In this document: positions 1 through 5,597 of the stretch, one piece after another
Layout: each line of letters begins with the position of its first letter
How positions within the stretch are numbered: position 1 is the first letter of the stretch
Origin: Clostridia bacterium
GTDB taxonomy: Bacteria > Bacillota > Clostridia > Christensenellales > Pumilibacteraceae
Length of the DNA stretch: 5,597 bases
Assembly (NCBI GenBank): GCA_900762945.1
Contig: CAAFIN010000144.1
Location: 1 to 5,597, forward strand
Reading direction: 5' to 3'
Notes under the pieces: model-generated
Databases searched by the model: none
What the model saw: the letters and a program-made list of their open reading frames with translations, nothing else
Told to the model about the DNA's origin: nothing
Position numbers and translations under genes: made by a program

Positions 1-82
1 ATGACGAGGTAAGACGGAAAGTGTACGGCATATTTTTAAATCTTTAATACGCCGACTGCTTTAATTTGCGTGGTGACAAAAC

Positions 83-115
83 AAAAAAGCGGCGGAAAAG
101 TATTCCGTCGCTTTT
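83..115 (-). terminator. Intrinsic terminator of hup, possibly bidirectional
   Basis: An interrupted 12-bp inverted repeat (85-91 plus 93-97, pairing with 103-107 plus 109-115) surrounds a 5-nt loop. The minus-strand 3' end has six T (83-88), followed by more T. At one step (92 with 108) the minus RNA has an A-C mismatch while the plus RNA has a G-U pair, so the stem is fully paired only in the plus direction, which also ends in T. It lies 64 nt past the hup stop, and a convergent gene to the left may share it. Confidence 0.8.
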
Positions 116-179
116 CGTTTGACTTAAAGTCGGATCGGCTGGTACGCGCGGCAAAGCCGTCGTCACGCCAAGTTCGCGC

Positions 180-452
180 TTAGTTGAACATATCCTTGTA
201 GGATTTGCCGAAACGAAGCGACGGAGCCTTGCTGGCTTTGATGGTGACTTTTTCGCCGTTGAACGGGTTTACGCCCTCGCGCTCGGGCTTTTCTTTCAGT
301 TCGAAAGTGCCGAAGCCCGCGAGCTGGATCTTGTCGCCGCCGAGCAAAGTTTCTTTAACGACTTCTGCGATCGCGTCAAAAGTTTTAGCCGCGTCTTTAT
401 CGGTCACTTCGGCTTTCGCCGCGATTGCCTTGATAAATTCCCCTTTGTTCAT
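180..452 (-). CDS. hup: HU-family DNA-binding protein
   Basis: HU is a small dimeric nucleoid protein that bends DNA and binds the minor groove with little sequence specificity. The 90-residue product is exactly the family length. An N-terminal helical dimerisation part (about 1-40) is followed by the conserved GFGTFEL turn (46-52) and the beta-arm region 53-75. The arm-tip proline that intercalates into DNA is Pro63, in the context GVNPFNGEK. The common RNP motif reads VNP, so the arginine is replaced by Val61. The C-terminus (PSLRFGKSYKDMFN) is typical of HU rather than IHF. The ATG start has a perfect AGGAGG at 461-466, 8 nt upstream. The gene has its own promoter at 482-510 and a terminator hairpin at 85-115, so it is a monocistronic unit separate from the str operon. 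Confidence 0.97.
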   Translation of the reverse strand: MNKGEFIKAIAAKAEVTDKDAAKTFDAIAEVVKETLLGGDKIQLAGFGTFELKEKPEREGVNPFNGEKVTIKASKAPSLRFGKSYKDMFN

Positions 453-481
453 AACAAAAACCTCCTGAGTTTGTTATACTA

Positions 482-510
482 ATAATACCACAAAACGTAA
501 TATTAGTCAA
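482..510 (-). promoter_or_regulatory. Sigma-A promoter for hup
   Basis: TTGACT (505-510, five of six matches) and TATTAT (482-487, five of six) are separated by exactly 17 nt on the minus strand. Transcription should begin near 475, giving a short leader of about 23 nt that includes the AGGAGG site. Confidence 0.88.
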
Positions 511-553
511 CGAATTACAACACATATAAAGCTTTTGTCCGCAAAATAACGCG

Positions 554-582
554 AAAAACCGCGATTTTCATATTTGTCGCGG
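554..582 (-). terminator. Possible second hairpin terminator before the hup promoter
   Basis: On the minus strand CCGCGA (577-582) pairs with TCGCGG (559-564) over a 12-nt loop and is followed by five T (554-558). The stem is short and competes with other inverted repeats in 537-592, so it may be a back-up terminator for tuf or part of a regulatory palindrome cluster. Confidence 0.3.
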
Positions 583-670
583 ACTAATCGCGCCGTTTAC
601 TAGGGCTCCGGAATATAAACTCCCGCCGCTTAAGCCGCAACCGTTCTCGTCTGTCCTCCCCGCACGCAAC

Positions 671-702
671 AAAAAACGCGCCGTCAATAGTGACAGCGCG
701 TT
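671..702 (-). terminator. Intrinsic terminator of the str operon after tuf
   Basis: Beginning 33 nt after the tuf stop codon, the minus strand reads AACGCGC-T-GTCA, a CTAT loop, then TGAC-G-GCGCGTT. That is a 12-bp stem with one U-G pair, ending in a run of six T (671-676). It is a textbook rho-independent terminator. T-rich sequence on the other side (701-712) means it might also work in the plus direction. Confidence 0.92.
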
Positions 703-735
703 CTTTTGTTTCAGGTTAATTTAATTCAGACGCAA

Positions 736-1950
<1,215 letters not shown>

Positions 1951-1996
1951 TGTTATTTTTCCTCCGAAATAATTTTTTTGGTTTTGATTTTGATTT

Positions 1997-2042
1997 GCCT
2001 TTCGGGAATTCCTAAGGCTGCCGCGAACCCTGCCGTAAAGGC
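1997..2042 (-). promoter_or_regulatory. Hairpin in the tuf leader RNA
   Basis: In the minus-strand RNA, GCCUUU-A-CGG (2033-2042) pairs with CCG-AAAGGC (1997-2005). The result is a 9-bp stem with one bulged A and a loop of about 27 nt. It is followed by an A-rich, probably unpaired stretch and then the GGAGG of tuf. The stem lies fully inside the leader predicted from the internal promoter. Its role is unknown; stability or translational control are both possible. Confidence 0.4.
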
Positions 2043-2062
2043 TCGTCCGCTCCCTTTCTCAT

Positions 2063-2091
2063 ATTATAAATGAATTTTCGATTTTTTACAA
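2063..2091 (-). promoter_or_regulatory. Internal sigma-A promoter for tuf
   Basis: A consensus -10 TATAAT (2063-2068) is preceded, after exactly 17 nt, by TTGTAA (2086-2091, four of six matches to TTGACA). Transcription would start near 2056-2057, giving a tuf leader of about 106 nt. A separate tuf promoter downstream of fusA would explain how EF-Tu can exceed the other operon products. The -35 box overlaps an AT-rich inverted repeat (2082-2089 with 2102-2109). Confidence 0.75.
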
Positions 2092-2121
2092 ACGTTTTGA
2101 CGTAAAAAACTCAAAAATTAT

Positions 2122-4239
2122 TTAGTCTTTTTTGGCTCTCTCGCCGATAACCTTGTCGGCAATAGCCTTCGGTACTTCCGCGTAGTGGTCGAAAGTCATG
2201 GTGTAGTTGCCTCTGCCCTGCGTGCGCGAACGAAGGTCGGTCGCGTAACCGAACATTTCGGCAAGCGGGATCTCGGCGTGAACTTCCTGAGTTCCGTTGA
2301 CCATTTCCATACCCATGAGGTTGCCGCGGCGCGAACTGATGTTGCCCATAACGTCGCCGAGGTATTCTTCGGGAAGCGTTACGTCCACTTTCATAATGGG
2401 TTCCATAAGCACGGGGTCGGCTTTGCGCATACCCTCTTTGAAAGCCATCGAGCCTGCGATCTTGAACGCCATTTCGGACGAGTCAACGTCGTGGTAACTT
2501 CCGTCGTAAACGGTGACCTTGAAGTCGACGCATTCGTAACCGCCGAGGATACCGCTCATCTTCGCTTCTCTTATGCCGGCGTCGATAGCGGGGATATATT
2601 CCTTCGGGATCGAGCCGCCGACGGTCTTGTCTTCGAAAACGTAACCGGAGCCGGGCTCGAGGGGTTCCATATAGATTTTGCAGTGACCGTACTGACCTTT
2701 ACCGCCGGACTGACGAATGTACTTGCCTTCGACGTCGACCTTACGGCGGATCGCCTCGCGGTAAGCAACCTGCGGCTTGCCGACGTTAGCCTCGACCTTG
2801 AACTCTCTGAGCATACGATCGACGATGATCTCGAGGTGAAGTTCGCCCATACCCGCGATGATCGTCTGACCGGTTTCCTGATCGGTGTAGGTCTTGAAAG
2901 TCGGGTCTTCTTCGGCGAGTTTGACGAGCGCCATGGTCATCTTTTCCTGGCTTGCCTTGGTCTTGGGTTCGATAGCGACTCTGATGACCGGCTCGGGGAA
3001 TTCCATGCTCTCGAGAACGATGGGGCGAGCGGCGTCGCAAAGCGTGTCGCCGGTGGTGGTATCTTTAAGACCTACGAGCGCGCAGATGTCGCCTGCGTAA
3101 ATCTCTTCGATTTCGGAACGGTTGTTCGCGTGCATCATGAGGATACGTCCGACGCGTTCTTTCTTGTCCTTGGTGGAGTTAAGGACGTAAGAACCCGCCT
3201 GAAGAGTACCCGAGTAGCAACGGAAAAACGCGAGCTTGCCGACGAACGGGTCCGCCATGATCTTGAATGCAAGACCGGAGAACGGCGCCGAATCGCTGGT
3301 TTCGCGCTCTTCGACGGTAACGCCGTCCATGAGCGTGCCCTTGACGTGCGGAACGTCGAGCGGGGACGGCATATAGTCGACGATAGCGTCGAGCAGTTTC
3401 TGCACGCCCTTGTTCTTGAACGAACTGCCGCAGGTCACGGGATTGATCTTCATTTCGATCGTAAGTTTGCGGATAGCTTTTTTGATTTCCTCTACGGTGA
3501 AGTCCGCGCCTTCGCTTTCGAAGTATCTCTCCATAAGCGCGTCGTCCGCTTCGGCGACGATCTCGAGGAGTTTTGCGCGGTATTCGTTCGCCTGATCGAC
3601 GTATTCCGCGGGAATATCGGACTCGTCCATAACGGTGCCGAGGTCGTCTTTGTAAACGTCGGCTTTCATGGTGACGAGGTCGATAACGCCCACGAACGTG
3701 TCGGCGGCGCCGATAGGAAGCTGGATAGCGACCGGGGTAGCCTTAAGGTGCGAACGCATCATATCCATGACGTTAAAGAAGTTCGCGCCGTCGCGGTCCA
3801 TCTTGTTGACGTAAGCGATACGGGGAACGCCGTACTTGTCCGCCTGACGCCAGACGGTTTCGGACTGAGGCTGAACGCCGCCGCGTGCGCAGAAAACCGC
3901 GACCGCGCCGTCGAGAACCTTAAGCGAACGTTCGACTTCGACGGTGAAGTCGACGTGACCCGGGGTATCGATGATGTTGATACGGGTAAACGGCTCGGTG
4001 CTGCCCGCGCTGCGGTCGACTCTCCACTGGGTGGTGGTAGCCGCGGAAGTAATGGTTATACCGCGTTCCTGCTCCTGTTCCATCCAGTCCATGGTAGCCG
4101 CGCCCTCGTGGACTTCGCCGATTTTGTGAGTTTTGCCCGTGTAATAAAGGATACGCTCGGTCGTCGTGGTTTTGCCCGCGTCGATGTGAGCCATAATACC
4201 GATATTACGCGTGTTTTCCAAACTGTATTGTCTAGGCAT
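2122..4239 (-). CDS. fusA: Translation elongation factor G
   Basis: EF-G is the cytoplasmic GTPase that drives tRNA-mRNA translocation and, with ribosome recycling factor, splits spent ribosomes. The 705-residue product is of normal length. G-domain motifs are all intact: P-loop AHIDAGKT (17-24), switch I RGITI (59-63), DTPGH (91-95, catalytic His95), NKMD (145-148) and the G5 segment GSSFKNKG (271-278). Domain II follows, then domain III with GMGELHLEI (463-471), domain IV with QSGGKGQYGH (510-519), and domain V to the C-terminus. A stretch of about ten extra residues lies between switch I and DTPGH (about 73-85), a length seen in E. coli EF-G but longer than in Bacillus as I remember it. 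The ATG start has a GGAG site at 4248-4251, 8 nt upstream. Its place between rpsG and tuf supports the canonical translocase rather than a paralogue. I see no clear terminator after it, so read-through into tuf is likely. Confidence 0.99.
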   Translation of the reverse strand: MPRQYSLENTRNIGIMAHIDAGKTTTTERILYYTGKTHKIGEVHEGAATMDWMEQEQERGITITSAATTTQWRVDRSAGSTEPFTRINIIDTPGHVDFTVEVERSLKVLDGAVAVFCARGGVQPQSETVWRQADKYGVPRIAYVNKMDRDGANFFNVMDMMRSHLKATPVAIQLPIGAADTFVGVIDLVTMKADVYKDDLGTVMDESDIPAEYVDQANEYRAKLLEIVAEADDALMERYFESEGADFTVEEIKKAIRKLTIEMKINPVTCGSSFKNKGVQKLLDAIVDYMPSPLDVPHVKGTLMDGVTVEERETSDSAPFSGLAFKIMADPFVGKLAFFRCYSGTLQAGSYVLNSTKDKKERVGRILMMHANNRSEIEEIYAGDICALVGLKDTTTGDTLCDAARPIVLESMEFPEPVIRVAIEPKTKASQEKMTMALVKLAEEDPTFKTYTDQETGQTIIAGMGELHLEIIVDRMLREFKVEANVGKPQVAYREAIRRKVDVEGKYIRQSGGKGQYGHCKIYMEPLEPGSGYVFEDKTVGGSIPKEYIPAIDAGIREAKMSGILGGYECVDFKVTVYDGSYHDVDSSEMAFKIAGSMAFKEGMRKADPVLMEPIMKVDVTLPEEYLGDVMGNISSRRGNLMGMEMVNGTQEVHAEIPLAEMFGYATDLRSRTQGRGNYTMTFDHYAEVPKAIADKVIGERAKKD

Positions 4240-4257
4240 AGTCGTTTCTCCGAATGA

Positions 4258-4728
4258 TTACCAGCGGTAGTGAGCAAACGCCTTGTTCGCTTCGGCCGCA
4301 CGGTGCATTTCTTCTTTACGCTTGACGGACGCGCCCGTATTGTTGTAGGCGTCGAGGATCTCGCCGGCGAGTTTTTCCTTCATGGTGTTCTCGCTGCGCT
4401 TTCTCGCAAATCCGACCATCCAGCGGATAGCCAGCGTCTGACGACGTTCGGGACGAATTTCCATAGGCACCTGGTAGGTCGAACCGCCTACACGACGCGC
4501 CTTGACTTCGAGTACGGGCTTGATATTCTCGAGCGCCGCGAGGAAGATCTCCTCGGGAGCGCCGCCCGTCTTTTCTTTCACGATCTCGAAAGCTTCGTAA
4601 ACGATGCTCTGAGCCGTGCCCTTTTTGCCGTCCAGCATGACCTGGTTAGTAAGCTTCGTGATAACCTTGCTGTTATACATAGGATCCGGAAGCACGTCGC
4701 GCTTCGGAACCCCGCTTCTTCTTGGCAT
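4258..4728 (-). CDS. rpsG: 30S ribosomal protein S7
   Basis: S7 is a primary 16S rRNA binding protein that nucleates assembly of the 30S head and lies near the E-site tRNA. The product is 156 residues, the standard bacterial length. It begins MPRRSGVPKRDVLPDP, has the RNA-binding segment KARRVGGSTYQVP at 76-88, and ends HRAAEANKAFAHYRW (142-156). The ATG at 4726-4728 is chosen over an in-frame TTG at 4771-4773 because it has an AAGGAG site 9 nt upstream and matches the conserved S7 N-terminus. The gene follows rpsL after an unusually long 277-nt spacer and precedes fusA by only 18 nt. In E. coli, S7 represses its own operon by binding the rpsL-rpsG spacer. Whether the spacer here plays that part is an inference. 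Confidence 0.99.
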   Translation of the reverse strand: MPRRSGVPKRDVLPDPMYNSKVITKLTNQVMLDGKKGTAQSIVYEAFEIVKEKTGGAPEEIFLAALENIKPVLEVKARRVGGSTYQVPMEIRPERRQTLAIRWMVGFARKRSENTMKEKLAGEILDAYNNTGASVKRKEEMHRAAEANKAFAHYRW

Positions 4729-4737
4729 AATTGTTTT

Positions 4738-4743
4738 CTCCTT
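4738..4743 (-). promoter_or_regulatory. Ribosome binding site that decides the rpsG start
   Basis: AAGGAG lies 9 nt before the ATG at 4726-4728. It lies downstream of the alternative in-frame TTG at 4771-4773, which has no such site. This fixes the 156-residue S7 rather than a 171-residue form. Confidence 0.9.
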
Positions 4744-4757
4744 ATTCAGATTTTTTG

Positions 4758-4772
4758 TGACCGCATAGGTCA
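4758..4772 (-). promoter_or_regulatory. Short hairpin upstream of the rpsG ribosome binding site
   Basis: TGACC and GGTCA form a 5-bp stem with a 5-nt loop, ending 14 nt before the AAGGAG of rpsG. It is small, but it stands close enough to influence ribosome access. No other evidence supports a role. Confidence 0.25.
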
Positions 4773-4779
4773 ATGAGTA

Positions 4780-4912
4780 AGGAGCCGATTGTTATATTTT
4801 ACTTTTCTTTCCCTTGGTTTATAAAGCGCTTTTCCGCTTTGCGGCGCGGGCTTTTTTTCTTTATATATAAGGAAAAGTTTTTATATCGTCACGGCTCCTG
4901 CTTTTCAGCCGT
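4780..4912 (-). promoter_or_regulatory. Mutually exclusive RNA pairings in the rpsL-rpsG spacer
   Basis: In the minus-strand RNA, ACGGCU (4907-4912) can pair with AGCCGU (4891-4896) as a local 6-bp hairpin with a 10-nt loop. The overlapping segment AGGAGCCG (4892-4899) is also perfectly complementary over 8 nt to CGGCUCCU (4780-4787), about 104 nt further on and some 50 nt before the rpsG start. The two pairings cannot form together. This layout is typical of a switch, but no ligand or protein is indicated by the sequence, and chance cannot be excluded. Confidence 0.3.
4823..4858 (+). terminator. Terminator-like hairpin on the strand opposite the operon
   Basis: On the plus strand, AAAGC (4823-4827) can pair with GCTTT (4850-4854) around an inner CCGC/GCGG stem (4834-4837 with 4841-4844), and a run of seven T (4852-4858) follows directly. 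That is the form of an intrinsic terminator reading plus. On the minus strand the hairpin has an A-run before it and no T-run after it, so it should not stop the operon. It may end antisense transcription, or act simply as a hairpin in the rpsG leader. Confidence 0.35.
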
Positions 4913-4933
4913 AGCGTGCGGGCGAAGAATCAA

Positions 4934-4971
4934 GCGGGCTTACCCCTACTCTCGTAAGGTTTACGCCCCGC
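4934..4971 (-). promoter_or_regulatory. Structured RNA stem with GAGA tetraloop in the rpsL-rpsG spacer
   Basis: In the minus-strand RNA an outer helix of GCGGGGC (4965-4971) with GCCCGC (4934-4939, one bulged G) encloses a near-symmetric internal loop, GUAAA (4960-4964) facing GUAA (4940-4943). An inner 6-bp helix, CCUUAC (4954-4959) with GUAGGG (4944-4949), contains one U-G pair and is capped by a GAGA tetraloop (4950-4953). The GNRA loop, purine-rich internal loop and two helices resemble a protein-binding RNA. It starts 34 nt after the rpsL stop codon. In E. coli, S7 binds the equivalent spacer to control its operon, so an S7 site is a reasonable but untested guess. A competing pairing, CUUAC with GUAAG, is also possible. 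Confidence 0.45.
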
Positions 4972-5005
4972 TCTTGCCGCCGCCGGGCTAAACGGACCGC
5001 GCCGA

Positions 5006-5377
5006 TTACTTCGTGCGCTTTGCGCCGTATTTAGAGCGAGCTTGCTTGCGTTTAGCCACGCCCGCGGTGTCAAGTGCGCCGCGAATGATGTGATAACGAA
5101 CGCCAGGCAAATCCTTCACTCTGCCACCACGAATAAGCACGACGCTGTGTTCCTGCAAATTGTGCCCGATTCCCGGGATATAAACAGTACCTTCCATCTT
5201 GTTTACAAGACGAACCCTTGCGATCTTACGAAGAGCCGAGTTAGGTTTCTTCGGGGTCGTGGTCGTAACCGACAAGCACACGCCGCGTTTCTGCGGGTTG
5301 TTCTCGAGGATAGGACTCATGGACTTGAACTCCACTTTCTCGCGACCTTTTCTGATCAACTGGTTAATAGTTGGCAT
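5006..5377 (-). CDS. rpsL: 30S ribosomal protein S12
   Basis: S12 sits at the 30S decoding centre, where it helps monitor codon-anticodon pairing and contacts the shoulder. The product is 123 residues, close to the E. coli length and shorter than the Bacillus form with its N-terminal insertion. Visible signatures are QKRGVC (29-34), TTTPKKPNSALRK (39-51), PGIGHNLQEHSV (68-79) and LIRGGRVKDLPGVRYH (81-96). The two lysines whose substitution gives streptomycin resistance in E. coli (mature Lys42 and Lys87) are present as Lys43 and Lys88, so the protein looks wild type. Asp89, the residue methylthiolated by RimO in some bacteria, is also present. The ATG start is fixed by an AAGGAGG ribosome binding site at 5388-5394, 10 nt upstream. 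It is the first gene of the operon in this window, transcribed from the promoter at 5488-5517. The family call is certain. Confidence 0.99.
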   Translation of the reverse strand: MPTINQLIRKGREKVEFKSMSPILENNPQKRGVCLSVTTTTPKKPNSALRKIARVRLVNKMEGTVYIPGIGHNLQEHSVVLIRGGRVKDLPGVRYHIIRGALDTAGVAKRKQARSKYGAKRTK

Positions 5378-5437
5378 TATTACTCTACCTCCTTTTCAGT
5401 AGTCTTGCCCGCCCTTATTATAAAAGCAGGACTTTTT

Positions 5438-5481
5438 TACTTTCGCCGCAACGAAAGTATCGTGCGGTAAATTTTCCGCAC
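5438..5481 (-). promoter_or_regulatory. Two-hairpin 5' leader of the rpsL transcript
   Basis: The predicted transcript begins almost exactly with a hairpin: GTGCGG (5476-5481 on the plus strand reads CCGCAC) pairs with 5462-5467 over an 8-nt loop. A second hairpin has a perfect 8-bp stem, TACTTTCG at 5452-5459 pairing with CGAAAGTA at 5438-5445, and a 6-nt loop (5446-5451). The second loop with its neighbour reads TGCGG and is complementary to CCGCA in the 3' arm of hairpin 1, so an alternative fold or pseudoknot is possible. No U-run follows, so this is not an attenuator of the usual kind. A hairpin at the 5' end may simply protect the mRNA from decay. Confidence 0.45.
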
Positions 5482-5487
5482 CCGTCC

Positions 5488-5517
5488 ATTATACACGGTT
5501 TTATACGGGCTTGTCAA
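5488..5517 (-). promoter_or_regulatory. Sigma-A promoter for rpsL and the str operon
   Basis: Reading the minus strand, a consensus -35 box TTGACA (5512-5517) is followed by an 18-nt spacer and a consensus -10 box TATAAT (5488-5493). Transcription should begin near 5481-5482, giving a leader of about 104 nt before the rpsL ATG. Both hexamers are perfect, as expected for a highly expressed ribosomal operon. The only departure is the 18-nt rather than 17-nt spacer. Confidence 0.9.
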
Positions 5518-5577
5518 CGATTTTGCGGGCTTAAAGCGGAATTTCGCACTTTTTACCGCGGTTTTTTCGCAAAATCG
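5518..5577. repeat. 10-bp inverted repeat abutting the rpsL promoter
   Basis: CGATTTTGCG at 5518-5527 and CGCAAAATCG at 5568-5577 are perfect inverted copies separated by 40 nt. The proximal arm touches the -35 box at 5517. The 40-nt interior holds a further 8-bp palindrome, ACCGCGGT (5555-5562). No T-run follows the hairpin on the minus strand, so it is not an obvious terminator of an upstream gene. It could be an operator or a structural element. The repeat is seen directly; its function is unknown. Confidence 0.6.
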
Positions 5578-5597
5578 CTCCGCCCCGCCGCCCGAGC

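Noticed and set aside
1..47. Possible gene fragments at the window edge: a minus-strand ATG at 29-31 open to the edge (MPYTFRLTSS), and a plus-strand frame from position 3 ending in a stop at 45-47.
   Set aside because: The minus start has no clear ribosome binding site or promoter, and both fragments are too short to identify.
2082..2109. AT-rich inverted repeat after fusA (TTTTTTAC with GTAAAAAA) as a fusA terminator.
   Set aside because: The stem is almost all A-T, no T-run follows it in the direction of transcription, and it overlaps the tuf -35 box.
2185..4257. A 690-codon open frame on the plus strand, antisense to fusA.
   Set aside because: It mirrors the fusA reading frame, has no recognisable domain and no ribosome binding site I can see. 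Strong codon bias in a conserved gene commonly leaves the opposite strand open.
4258..4773. A longer S7 beginning at an in-frame TTG (4771-4773).
   Set aside because: It has no ribosome binding site, and the added 15 residues do not belong to the S7 family. The ATG at 4726-4728 has a good AAGGAG.
4864..4892. A possible promoter for rpsG on the minus strand: GTGACG, 17 nt, TATATA.
   Set aside because: Each box matches the consensus at only four of six positions, and AT-rich spacers produce such matches often.
4889..4933. A 14-codon minus-strand frame in the rpsL-rpsG spacer starting with TTG, as a possible leader peptide.
   Set aside because: It has only a poor GGGG-type site upstream, a rare start codon and no codon run suggesting attenuation.
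5417..5422. A second TATAAT on the minus strand near the rpsL start.
   Set aside because: There is no acceptable -35 box at 16-18 nt upstream, and no TGn extension.

Overview
This window carries the core of a bacterial str operon followed by a gene for the nucleoid protein HU. All five genes are on the minus strand, so transcription runs from high to low coordinates: rpsL (ribosomal protein S12), rpsG (S7), fusA (elongation factor G), tuf (elongation factor Tu) and then a separate hup unit. The proteins point to a Gram-positive member of the Bacillota, most likely class Clostridia. The signs are the S12 'PGIGHNLQEHS' segment, the EF-Tu 'GGRHTPFL' and 'KCIFELMDAVDSYIP' segments, the strong AGGAGG-type ribosome binding sites and the sigma-A-like promoters. 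I cannot place it to genus. The coding content is ordinary and highly conserved, and I see no mobile element, CRISPR array, tRNA, rRNA or unknown gene cluster.

Layout in order of transcription. Positions 5597-5378 hold the rpsL control region: a near-perfect sigma-A promoter (TTGACA, 18 nt, TATAAT), a 10-bp inverted repeat directly upstream of it, and a leader of about 104 nt with two hairpins. rpsL follows. Next comes an unusually long, structured 277-nt spacer (5005-4729), then rpsG, an 18-nt gap and fusA. A 171-nt gap with its own promoter and a hairpin-bearing leader precedes tuf. A strong intrinsic terminator at about 671-702 closes the operon. The 283-nt region between tuf and hup holds overlapping inverted repeats and a good sigma-A promoter for hup. 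An intrinsic hairpin at 85-115, possibly working in both directions, ends the hup unit. No gene can be supported in positions 1-84.

Together the genes supply the decoding centre (S12), the 30S head nucleator (S7), the translocase (EF-G) and the aminoacyl-tRNA carrier (EF-Tu). The internal promoter before tuf fits the need for EF-Tu in excess of the other products. HU is a growth-linked chromosomal architectural protein transcribed independently.

The parts worth a second look are the non-coding ones: the structured rpsL-rpsG spacer, the rpsL and tuf leaders, and a CGCG/A-tract motif that lies exactly 39 nt upstream of the -35 box of both the rpsL and the hup promoters. All RNA foldings were found by eye, without energy calculations or comparative data.
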